Origin: an uncultured bacterium
Lineage (GTDB): Bacteria; Patescibacteriota; Microgenomatia; UBA1400; PJMF01
Direction of reading: 5' to 3'
Assembly: GCA_903891335.1 (NCBI GenBank)
Contig: CAITDX010000027.1
Span: 1-5,696, forward strand
DNA length: 5,696 nt
The first letter of the stretch is position 1. Each line of letters opens with the position of its first letter. Positions 1 through 4,881 of the stretch are shown in pieces. The position numbers and the translations under genes are program-made. The notes beneath the pieces are model-generated. The model worked only from the letters and a program-made list of their open reading frames with translations, did no database searches and was not told where the DNA came from.

Positions 1-2
1 AA

Positions 3-86
3 GTAGACACAGAGGATTGTTTTTCATCCACCAATCATATGTTTGACCTAGTCAAAACACTAATTGAGTTCAATGAATCAATCTAA
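3..86 (+). CDS. Possible 3' end of a truncated upstream gene, unknown product
   Basis: This frame is open from the window edge and stops at TAA (84-86), giving about 27 residues that end in MFDLVKTLIEFNESI. The other two plus frames stop at once or within 15 codons. The composition (hydrophobic residues alternating with charged ones) looks like a normal soluble C-terminus, but the stretch is too short to assign a family. A small hairpin, TTTGAC-CTA-GTCAAA (42-56), lies inside it. If real, the gene converges on the kinase-like gene, with the structured repeat at 101-225 between them. A chance open frame cannot be excluded. Confidence 0.4.
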   Translation, partial: VDTEDCFSSTNHMFDLVKTLIEFNESI

Positions 87-100
87 ACTAAAGGAAAAAG

Positions 101-225
101 GTGACCGTTTTTGAACGGTGTCCCGAGATTGAACGAAGTGAAATCCCGGCGGATGGCCTCCGAGCCACCGCCGTCAAAATCATGAAGCAAAGTTCCTGGC
201 GGACGACCTCCGAGCTGACCGCTTC
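101..225. repeat. GC-richer hairpin cluster with a 50-bp imperfect tandem repeat
   Basis: This noncoding stretch is visibly GC-richer than its flanks. GGCGGATGGCCTCCGAGC (148-165) recurs 50 bp later as GGCGGACGACCTCCGAGC (198-215), with 16 of 18 bases identical. The sequence before each copy also matches loosely (GAACGAAGTG at 131-140, GAAGCAAAGT at 184-193). The hairpins visible are ACCGTT-TTTG-AACGGT (104-119), CCGAGATT pairing with AATCCCGG across one mismatch (123-149), and GGCGG/CCGCC with an inner GGC/GCC (148-172). No long T tract follows on either strand, so these are not ordinary intrinsic terminators. It could be a dispersed palindromic (REP-like) repeat between convergent genes, or a structured RNA. 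Confidence 0.6.
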
Positions 226-226
226 C

Positions 227-250
227 AAAAAGTGACAAACAAAACTCACT
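227..250 (-). terminator. Weak candidate terminator of the kinase-like gene
   Basis: Read on the minus strand, AGTGA (250-246) and TCACT (235-231) form a 5-bp stem with a 10-nt T-rich loop, followed by a run of Ts. The stem overlaps the TGA stop of the gene. It is short and AU-rich, so efficiency is doubtful. Confidence 0.3.
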
Positions 251-938
251 CCTTTTCATTCCATAAAAAGAAATAAAACGTCTTCGACAAGCCAATAAAA
301 TAAAGAAACCACTGATTAGCTATATGAGCAACGACGCTTAAAAAATAACGAACTAACTCAGCTCCTGAAAACTGAGTGCAGGAAAAACGTAACAACTCAC
401 AGTCCAGGAGTTTAATTTGACCATCAACTAAGAGCATGTTTGAAAAATATGGTTGATAGGCACGGTTAAAAACTGATCGGAAACAAGACAAGACCCCCTC
501 ACCGCCAACCAGATCAATGGCACTACGATGTTGCTTGATCAGCACAGCATTGGCTCGAAGCACTCGATTAAATGCTGCTTGGTGTTTGCGCATTTTCGAA
601 GCAGTCAGAGTTTGACCAATAACTCGCTGCTGCACCACGCAGTGATGGGTATGGCGATTATTTGCATAGACTTTTGTCGGAACTAGCAGCCAAGAACAAT
701 GTTTCTTCAATAACGACAAATCTTGTTCCAAGTGAGAGCTCGTTGAGTACAAAAAAGCAAAGCGAGCAATTGGCACCTTAATCACTTCTTGTTTACCATA
801 GACATAGACTCGATGATGAGCTCCGTAGCTGAGTAAAGATCCAACTTTTACTGGATTAATACCAGCAATCGAGCGCAGGTACGCCAAATCTCGCACATGA
901 ATGAAACGATCGTAGTGAGCACGCAAAGAGAAAAACAT
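246..938 (-). CDS. Degenerate kinase-like (protein kinase/aminoglycoside phosphotransferase fold) protein
   Basis: This 230-residue protein carries scattered kinase-fold signatures. Residues 32-40 (VGSLLSYGA) sit where a nucleotide loop would be, and VIKVP (52-56) resembles the strand with the ATP-binding lysine (K54). A possible helix-C glutamate is E71. Near the C-terminus, N167 followed by DGQIKLLDCE (172-181) resembles the catalytic Asn and the metal-binding Asp (D179) of a DFG-like segment. A canonical HRD/HGD catalytic Asp is not obvious; D142 in AIDLVGG is the nearest candidate. The last 35 residues are hydrophobic and aromatic and may contact a membrane. The protein is shorter than typical kinases. 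The ATG at 938 has no Shine-Dalgarno sequence, but a TATAAT box lies 11 bp upstream, so the mRNA would be nearly leaderless. It diverges from the ATP-grasp gene. The fold is inferred; substrate and activity are unknown, and a pseudokinase is possible. Confidence 0.6.
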   Translation of the reverse strand: MFFSLRAHYDRFIHVRDLAYLRSIAGINPVKVGSLLSYGAHHRVYVYGKQEVIKVPIARFAFLYSTSSHLEQDLSLLKKHCSWLLVPTKVYANNRHTHHCVVQQRVIGQTLTASKMRKHQAAFNRVLRANAVLIKQHRSAIDLVGGEGVLSCFRSVFNRAYQPYFSNMLLVDGQIKLLDCELLRFSCTQFSGAELVRYFLSVVAHIANQWFLYFIGLSKTFYFFLWNEKE

Positions 939-948
939 ATGAAGTGTC

Positions 949-972
949 TATTATACTTGAAGCTGTATAATA
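949..972. promoter_or_regulatory. Divergent promoter pair: two -10 boxes in a perfect inverted repeat
   Basis: TATTATAC (949-956) and GTATAATA (965-972) are exact reverse complements separated by 8 bp. Each contains a consensus TATAAT: 966-971 reading right and 955-950 reading left. The rightward box ends 7 bp before the ATG at 979, so that transcript should be leaderless. The leftward box ends 11 bp before the ATG at 938, giving a leader of only about 5 nt. No good -35 is visible for either at the usual spacing. The arms could also form an operator or be melted together, making the two genes mutually exclusive or coordinated. Confidence 0.65.
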
Positions 973-978
973 GCGTGT

Positions 979-1902
979 ATGCCATCATTTACCGTCGGCG
1001 TCTTCCTACCAGAAAAAAATATCACTGATCATCCCTTCGATGTTGATTATTATCGACAATCCTACTTTGAATTAGCTCAAGAAATTACTGCTCTTGGGGG
1101 TGAAATGCTGATTGTGCGCGATGCTGCCACCTATCTAGGTCAGGGGCGTTTTACTCGTGCTTGGCGCATGCTTGGTCCAGAAAAAACAGAGGAAGTCACT
1201 GAGGTCAAAGTCGATATGATTTTTGACAAGGGTGAATTTCCCTTAGCTCCAGATATTCCTATCTTCAACCACCCTGAAATTAACGAAGTTTGCACCGATA
1301 AATTCATCATGTACGAGCGTTTTCAGAAATTCTGCCCACTCACAATCCGTGCTGCCACATCACAGGAATACGTGACTGCTCTCGATGCAATTCGTACTGA
1401 CAAAGCCGTCATCAAGCCCATTGCTGGTCAAGAAGGCAACGGCATCATGATTGCCAGTCCAACAGAACTAAAAAATCAATCTCCCAGCTCCTTTCCCGTC
1501 GTGGTCCAAGAATTTCTTGACACCAGTGCTGGCGTGCCTGGGATTGTGCAGGACTATCACGACCTGCGCGTGGCACTCTTTGATGGTGAAGTTATCTACT
1601 CCTACCTGCGCACTCCACCCCCAGGCAAATTGACTGCTAATGTCGCCCAAGGCGGTAAATTCTTTATGGTAGAACCAAGGCAATTGCCAGTGGAACTTTT
1701 TCCCATCATCCAGGAAATTGATCATACCCTCGCTCATGTCGGTCACCGCTTCTATGGCATCGACTTCGGCATTACCCCTGGGGGTCCAAAGATCATTGAA
1801 ATGAATGCGCGCTTGGGGTTGCTTCCTAACCAGGATAGCCCTGCTTTTGTTGTCTTGAAGAAAAAATTGGCGGAGACGTTTGCTAAGATGAGTGGTCACT
1901 AG
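979..1902 (+). CDS. ATP-grasp family carboxylate-amine ligase (RimK/glutathione-synthetase-like)
   Basis: This 307-residue protein has the ATP-grasp motifs in order. An N-terminal pre-ATP-grasp region (1-100) comes first. DK at 107-108 starts the ATP-binding part, then VIKPIAGQEGNG (144-155) supplies the ATP lysine K146 and the flexible Gly-rich loop. VVVQEFL (174-180) is the hinge with E178. DLRVALFDGEV (195-205) supplies R197, and N221 with QGG (224-226) follows. IDFG (261-264) and IIEMNARLG (272-280) provide the Mg-binding residues D262, E274 and N276. The family activates a carboxylate as an acylphosphate and couples it to an amine or thiol, as in RimK and GshB. The acceptor here cannot be read from sequence. 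All key residues are present, so the enzyme is probably active. The start has no Shine-Dalgarno sequence; TATAAT 7 bp upstream implies a leaderless mRNA. The stop is 12 bp from the convergent neighbour. Confidence 0.9.
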   Translation: MPSFTVGVFLPEKNITDHPFDVDYYRQSYFELAQEITALGGEMLIVRDAATYLGQGRFTRAWRMLGPEKTEEVTEVKVDMIFDKGEFPLAPDIPIFNHPEINEVCTDKFIMYERFQKFCPLTIRAATSQEYVTALDAIRTDKAVIKPIAGQEGNGIMIASPTELKNQSPSSFPVVVQEFLDTSAGVPGIVQDYHDLRVALFDGEVIYSYLRTPPPGKLTANVAQGGKFFMVEPRQLPVELFPIIQEIDHTLAHVGHRFYGIDFGITPGGPKIIEMNARLGLLPNQDSPAFVVLKKKLAETFAKMSGH

Positions 1903-1914
1903 AACAACCCAAGC

Positions 1915-3957
1915 CTAGCTTTCGAGAATTGATTCAACTTCCTCTGAAGTTTTTTTAATGAGACGCTGCATTTGAACAACTAGACCATTCTCTTTATCTA
2001 GCTCACTAGATAGAGTGATATAAAACCTTGTTAGCTCCTCTAATTTTCTTTCCTTGTTTTCATCGTCTTTTTTCACAATCCAAGAATCAGCGTTGAATAA
2101 AGAGGGAATGCGCTTGTATTGCTGGTAAATAATTGTCACTTCCTTTTCAAATTTTTGCCAAACTTTAGCCAATCTACCGTCCAATGTAAATGGCAAAGCA
2201 AGTAATTTTCTCTCTGCATGCTGGCACAAATGAGCTTTCATAGCAGTTCCAATTGTGCCAAGTGCCTCAAGAAGTTGTGCTTGAGCCTCCCCTCCGTCAA
2301 AAGAAAACCCTCTAAATTCAAGCCCAAAACATTTTGTACTAAAAGGAGGATCACCTTCATACTCTCGCAGTCGTATCATTGATGATCTGCCCGTATCCAA
2401 AAAACTCACGATTTCTACGTGGGCTCCTTCTTCCTTCATTTTCTTTTCATCTTTTGCCTTAAACTGAGCAACAAACTCAGGATTTGCCCAGGCTGCTGCA
2501 AAAAGAGCAAAGTTAAGTATTGATCCACAATGCCGAACTTCTTGTTTAGAAAAGGTCAGTCTTCTCTCACGCACAGCCTCTTCCCATCCAAGCGTAACAT
2601 GTACCGGAATACGCTTTTTATCTAAATCAAAAAAACCAGTCTTAGCGAGCTCATATAGTTCTCTCGAAAGCACTCTCCAAGGCTTGCGAAAGGTACCACT
2701 GACATGCGCAAGCTCATATTCTCCATATGCGTCTCTGGTACCAATTTCGTGACCAAGTGCCTGAACTTGTCCCATGTGGTGACGAAAAACATCAAGGGAC
2801 TTGAGAGCAAGATCAGAAGCATTATCAGGATACTTATGACTAGAAGCAGTCCCATAAGAACTCCTTTGCCTAGTTCTCCTAATAAACAATACGTCAAATC
2901 TATTTTTGAGATCATTCAGTAAAATTTTTGCATCACTGAGCTTTACCCTCCAATAATCCCGAACGACTGGAGCAAGCATGTTGAGTGAGGTTTCATCGAG
3001 CAAACTAAGTATCTCACGCTTCTCTTTTCGATCAGGCATTGTTTCAACTAAATTTCGAGCTTCCTGAAGAAGGTGTTCTTTTGTCGTTTCTTGCTGTTCA
3101 CTGCTTGAAAGCGCAGTTAACAACTGACGAGAACGATCAACCATTTTCTCGATATTGCTAACATGTTGTTTCTCATCTTCAATTTTTGCAACCGCTTTAA
3201 ATGCCACTTCAAACTCTCTAGCAAAGGCAAGTTGATCATGTTTGGATGATCTATCCAGATTTTCATACCAAGCATACTTCATTGCTGTCATGTATGGTGG
3301 CTCATAGATCTCTACCTCAGTTCCCATACTCACCCGTTTGTTTTTATACTTCTCCCTTGTCTCAGGTTGCAAAGAGGAGTTCCTTCTTGAGATCTCAGCT
3401 GAAACTGCCTGGTCGATAATTGTGGCAATTTCCGTTGGAGAAAAATGCGTAATTGCCTTTTTTAATAATTGTGCTCGTTCAGAAAATGATAAATGGGCGT
3501 TGTCAATGTTTTTTTTACTACAATATGCTGATAGTACTGCATCTTTAAACAACCACTGACGCCATGCTATCAAAGCAACAATGCGAGATCTTTCCTCACT
3601 GCCAGATCGAGCCAACTCCAATTCTTGCCAACAACGAGCTTCTTTGGCAGAACGATCTAAGGCAAGAAATGAAGGACCATCTTGTTTATTTGTAAAATCA
3701 ATATCACTAACCATCTGTTTGTGTAAAAAACCCACAAGGTCGCGCAAAAACTTCTCTTGAGTTTTCATATCCACAGATTCAAGAGAAGTTTTTCCTAAAT
3801 ATATTTCACGTAATTTTTTAATTTGAGAGGGTTCAAAAAGATTGAGAACTAACTTGAAGTACCATTTAAAAATTTCTGGTTGAACTTGAAGCTTCGGCAA
3901 CAAGTCAATAGCAGCTTTTTCATTTATTTGAACATAAGAGTTGTAGTTGTATGACAA
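1915..3957 (-). CDS. Large protein with amidoligase/GCS-like carboxylate-amine ligase signature
   Basis: This 680-residue protein has no overall recognised family. Four blocks, in the right order, resemble the glutamate-cysteine-ligase/amidoligase fold: GTEVE (212-216, ExE strand), DAYGEYELAHVS (409-420), VHVTLGW (452-458) and GLEFRGFSFDG (545-555). In that fold such strands carry the Glu, His and Arg residues that bind Mg-ATP and substrate. About 200 helical residues precede the core, a charged coiled-coil-like insertion lies at about 230-360, and a helical tail follows 575. If the match is right, it would form amide bonds using ATP. The start is uncertain: TTG at 3957 is the only usable codon after the in-frame TAA about 30 bp upstream, and it has no Shine-Dalgarno sequence. 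The first 38 bp overlap the upstream 106-residue frame, so the true N-terminus may lie there after a +1 shift. It converges with the ATP-grasp gene 12 bp away, with no clear terminator between. Confidence 0.75.
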   Translation of the reverse strand: MSYNYNSYVQINEKAAIDLLPKLQVQPEIFKWYFKLVLNLFEPSQIKKLREIYLGKTSLESVDMKTQEKFLRDLVGFLHKQMVSDIDFTNKQDGPSFLALDRSAKEARCWQELELARSGSEERSRIVALIAWRQWLFKDAVLSAYCSKKNIDNAHLSFSERAQLLKKAITHFSPTEIATIIDQAVSAEISRRNSSLQPETREKYKNKRVSMGTEVEIYEPPYMTAMKYAWYENLDRSSKHDQLAFAREFEVAFKAVAKIEDEKQHVSNIEKMVDRSRQLLTALSSSEQQETTKEHLLQEARNLVETMPDRKEKREILSLLDETSLNMLAPVVRDYWRVKLSDAKILLNDLKNRFDVLFIRRTRQRSSYGTASSHKYPDNASDLALKSLDVFRHHMGQVQALGHEIGTRDAYGEYELAHVSGTFRKPWRVLSRELYELAKTGFFDLDKKRIPVHVTLGWEEAVRERRLTFSKQEVRHCGSILNFALFAAAWANPEFVAQFKAKDEKKMKEEGAHVEIVSFLDTGRSSMIRLREYEGDPPFSTKCFGLEFRGFSFDGGEAQAQLLEALGTIGTAMKAHLCQHAERKLLALPFTLDGRLAKVWQKFEKEVTIIYQQYKRIPSLFNADSWIVKKDDENKERKLEELTRFYITLSSELDKENGLVVQMQRLIKKTSEEVESILES

Positions 3958-4240
3958 AGAAATTGTGTATTTTAAATAAACGCTTTAACAGAGGCTGTTG
4001 ATAACTCTTCTTTTCGTTGGCCAGGTAGGCAATTAAGGAGTATAGGGCATCTATATCATATGTAGAAAAATTATTTACCCCGAGTTTAACAGAATACAAA
4101 AGGCCTTCAAGCCTTTGACTAATTGTCGGATCCTCTAATTTAGCTTTGGCGATTATTTCACTTGGTAGCTTCTCTAGGGTTCTTGCCTTACGAGAGGACG
4201 CGGTGCCAAAACGAGGTTCTTTTTCTAGTCTTACAGACAT
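3920..4240 (-). CDS. Small protein, or N-terminal part of a frameshifted long gene
   Basis: This 106-residue frame starts at ATG 4240 and stops at TGA. It has a basic, Ser-rich N-terminus (about 1-25) and then predicted-looking helices (STYDIDALYSLIAYLANEKK at about 59-78). There is no signal peptide, membrane segment or known motif. Its last 13 codons overlap the start of the 680-residue frame in a different frame. The end (FFVIQLQLLCSNK) looks less protein-like than the rest, as expected if the real protein leaves this frame before its stop. Two readings remain: an overlapping two-gene operon with coupled translation, or one gene of about 780 residues split by a frameshift, natural or from sequencing. 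There is no Shine-Dalgarno sequence before the ATG; a weak promoter lies just upstream. Confidence 0.6.
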   Translation of the reverse strand: MSVRLEKEPRFGTASSRKARTLEKLPSEIIAKAKLEDPTISQRLEGLLYSVKLGVNNFSTYDIDALYSLIAYLANEKKSYQQPLLKRLFKIHNFFVIQLQLLCSNK

Positions 4241-4249
4241 TTGTACTCA

Positions 4250-4278
4250 AGTATGTCATTAAATACGCAAGTGAGCAA
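4250..4278 (-). promoter_or_regulatory. Weak candidate promoter for the 106/680-residue genes
   Basis: On the minus strand TTGCTC (4278-4273) and CATACT (4255-4250) are separated by exactly 17 bp. They match the consensus at 3/6 and 4/6 positions. Transcription would begin about 2-3 nt before the ATG at 4240, matching the near-leaderless geometry of the other starts here. The promoter is back-to-back with the strong one at 4315-4343. Confidence 0.35.
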
Positions 4279-4314
4279 GAATAAGCAGTTTATACGTCCT
4301 TATAACTTTAATTA

Positions 4315-4343
4315 TTGACATATTTAGGTGTCTAAGCTATACT
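4315..4343 (+). promoter_or_regulatory. Near-consensus sigma-70-type promoter
   Basis: TTGACA (4315-4320) is a perfect -35. TATACT (4338-4343) matches the -10 at five of six positions, and the spacer is the optimal 17 bp. The expected start point is about 4350, the A of an ATG. TTATTGAC, which overlaps the -35, recurs at 4368-4375 and inverted at 4352-4359, so a repressor could bind across the promoter and the start site. This is by far the best promoter in the window. Confidence 0.85.
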
Positions 4344-4349
4344 ACTCCC

Positions 4350-4451
4350 ATGTCAATAAGTTTGGTCTTATTGACTGCTATAAAAAAGCTGTTTCTGTCT
4401 ATTATGCATAGACAATTAACGGTTATTTATAGGTCTATTCTTGGTCTTTAA
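4350..4451 (+). CDS. Possible leaderless 33-residue leader peptide
   Basis: ATG at 4350-4352 lies at the predicted transcription start of the strong promoter. It opens a 33-codon frame ending at TAA (4449-4451). The peptide begins MSISLVLLTAIKKLFLS and is rich in Leu and Ile (13 of 33), hydrophobic and basic. The -10-to-ATG distance (6 bp) matches that of the ATP-grasp gene (7 bp), which supports leaderless translation. The frame covers two hairpins, GTCAATAAG/CTTATTGAC (4352-4375, 9 bp) and TGTCTAT/ATAGACA (4396-4414, 7 bp). It ends exactly after TTCTTGGTCTT (4438-4448), which is complementary to bases near the terminator. A translating ribosome would therefore remodel the RNA, as in attenuation leaders. 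AT-rich DNA readily yields Leu/Ile/Lys-rich chance frames, so coding is unproven. A small membrane-active peptide is an alternative. Confidence 0.4.
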   Translation: MSISLVLLTAIKKLFLSIMHRQLTVIYRSILGL

Positions 4452-4465
4452 AAAAATTCATTGCT

Positions 4466-4520
4466 GCTTGGCACATTTTCTAGGGAAATTCAAAAAGTTA
4501 TTCTAGAAAATGTGCCAGGT
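4466..4520 (+). promoter_or_regulatory. Long leader hairpin (perfect 15-bp inverted repeat)
   Basis: TGGCACATTTTCTAG (4469-4483) and CTAGAAAATGTGCCA (4503-4517) are exact reverse complements around a 19-nt loop. GU and GC pairs extend the stem outward to 4466/4520. No T tract follows, so it is not a terminator. When it forms, CTTCCTG (4523-4529) is left free to pair with CAGGAAG (4552-4558) at the edge of the ribosome binding site. Confidence 0.8.
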
Positions 4521-4539
4521 TGCTTCCTGACTGGCACAT
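4510..4539 (+). promoter_or_regulatory. Alternative hairpin competing with the long leader hairpin
   Basis: ATGTGCCAG (4510-4518) pairs perfectly with CTGGCACAT (4531-4539), a third copy of the TGGCACAT element, around a 12-nt loop. It reuses the right arm of the 15-bp hairpin, so the two cannot coexist. In this state the anti-ribosome-binding-site segment CTTCCTG is held in the loop. This is a classic 1:2 versus 2:3 switch layout, but function is inferred only from pairing. Confidence 0.6.
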
Positions 4540-4551
4540 CGAACTTTCGAA

Positions 4552-4565
4552 CAGGAAGGAGGTGA
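4552..4565 (+). promoter_or_regulatory. Extended Shine-Dalgarno sequence of the 46-residue gene
   Basis: AAGGAGGTGA (4556-4565) matches ten bases complementary to the usual 16S rRNA tail. It is well spaced from ATG 4571. It stands out because the starts at 938, 979 and 4240 have none. Its 5' edge (CAGGAAG, 4552-4558) can pair with CTTCCTG (4523-4529), which would only partly mask it. Confidence 0.85.
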
Positions 4566-4570
4566 AAACA

Positions 4571-4711
4571 ATGAAAAACCCCAAAGCTGTAGAGCTCGCC
4601 AAAAGGTACGCTGAGTTGGCGGAAAAATCTGAGCTCCTTACAAAGGAACTTCAGGAAAACGACGCCGAACTTGAACGAACTGGCGAACAACTCGCCGCCG
4701 AGTTGGCTTGA
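4571..4711 (+). CDS. 46-residue acidic coiled-coil-like small protein
   Basis: The protein begins MKNPKAVELAKRYAEL and ends in LAAELA. It is Ala/Glu/Leu/Lys-rich and has no cysteine. Hydrophobic residues fall in a heptad pattern (A6, L9, Y13, L16, L23, L27, L34, L41), with polar N30 and T37 in core positions, suggesting a single helix that dimerises or binds a partner. It is net acidic (11 Asp/Glu against 7 Lys/Arg), with no membrane segment or signal peptide. Coding is supported by the extended Shine-Dalgarno sequence, the strong promoter 230 bp upstream and an intrinsic terminator just downstream, which together imply a dedicated, abundant transcript. The ATG at 4571 is fixed by spacing. 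No family is recognised. It could be a small regulator, a scaffold or, less likely, a peptide that is modified later. The end of the frame is rich in overlapping hairpins. Confidence 0.75.
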   Translation: MKNPKAVELAKRYAELAEKSELLTKELQENDAELERTGEQLAAELA

Positions 4712-4718
4712 AGCCAAC
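4682..4718 (+). promoter_or_regulatory. Three overlapping, mutually exclusive short hairpins over the stop codon
   Basis: GGCGA/TCGCC (4682-4696), CAACTCG/CGAGTTG (4688-4705, loop CCGC) and GTTGGCT/AGCCAAC (4702-4718) share bases in sequence, so neighbours exclude each other. The last has the TGA stop codon as its 3-nt loop. They may aid termination or mRNA stability; the effect is unknown. Confidence 0.45.
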
Positions 4719-4733
4719 ACAAGTAAGACCAAG

Positions 4734-4770
4734 AAACAACCCAGGATGAAAATCCTGGGTTGTTTTCGTT
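4734..4770 (+). terminator. Strong intrinsic terminator, possibly bidirectional
   Basis: AAACAACCCAGGAT (4734-4747) and ATCCTGGGTTGTTT (4752-4765) form a perfect 14-bp stem closed by a GAAA loop and followed by TTTTCGTTT. It lies 22 bp after the stop of the 46-residue gene and ends that transcript. The other strand also carries a T-rich tail (TTTCTTGGTCTT), so leftward termination is possible. Confidence 0.93.
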
Positions 4771-4881
4771 TCGGGAAGTTTTGTTCAAATTTTGTAGTAA
4801 AAAAGTAGTTGTCTGAATCTAGGCTATTCACCAACAACTCTTGCTTTTTATTCTCCGCTCTTTGTGTCAGGATACATGTAT

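Noticed and set aside
83..295. 70-codon minus-strand open frame over the GC-rich repeat
   Set aside because: It spans hairpins and the end of the kinase-like gene in another frame; its composition reflects the repeat rather than a protein.
1468..1899. 143-codon minus-strand open frame
   Set aside because: It lies wholly antisense to the ATP-grasp gene, whose motifs are intact; an antisense shadow.
1900..1925. Terminator between the convergent ATP-grasp and large genes
   Set aside because: Only AAGC-CTA-GCTT (4 bp) is present, too weak to claim.
2622..2922. Short open frames on both strands inside the large gene
   Set aside because: Overlapping shadows of the amidoligase-like coding region, with no start signals.
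3920..4240. Alternative genetic code (TGA read as Gly) extending the 106-residue frame
   Set aside because: Reading through TGA meets further TGA and unnatural sequence, while other genes here end sensibly at TGA.
4466..4520. Transcription terminator or attenuator terminator
   Set aside because: The stem is strong, but no T tract follows it, so intrinsic termination is unlikely there.
4510..4565. Resemblance to SRP RNA (GGAAGGA, CAGGTTGC) or tmRNA
   Set aside because: The conserved SRP apical loop, the tmRNA acceptor stem and a T-arm-like GTTCGA segment in place are all absent.
4438..4735. Retron-type noncoding RNA with flanking inverted repeats
   Set aside because: No reverse transcriptase gene is present in the window.
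4490..4837. 115-codon minus-strand open frame
   Set aside because: It runs antisense through the terminator, the 46-residue gene and its Shine-Dalgarno sequence; no start signal or sensible protein pattern.
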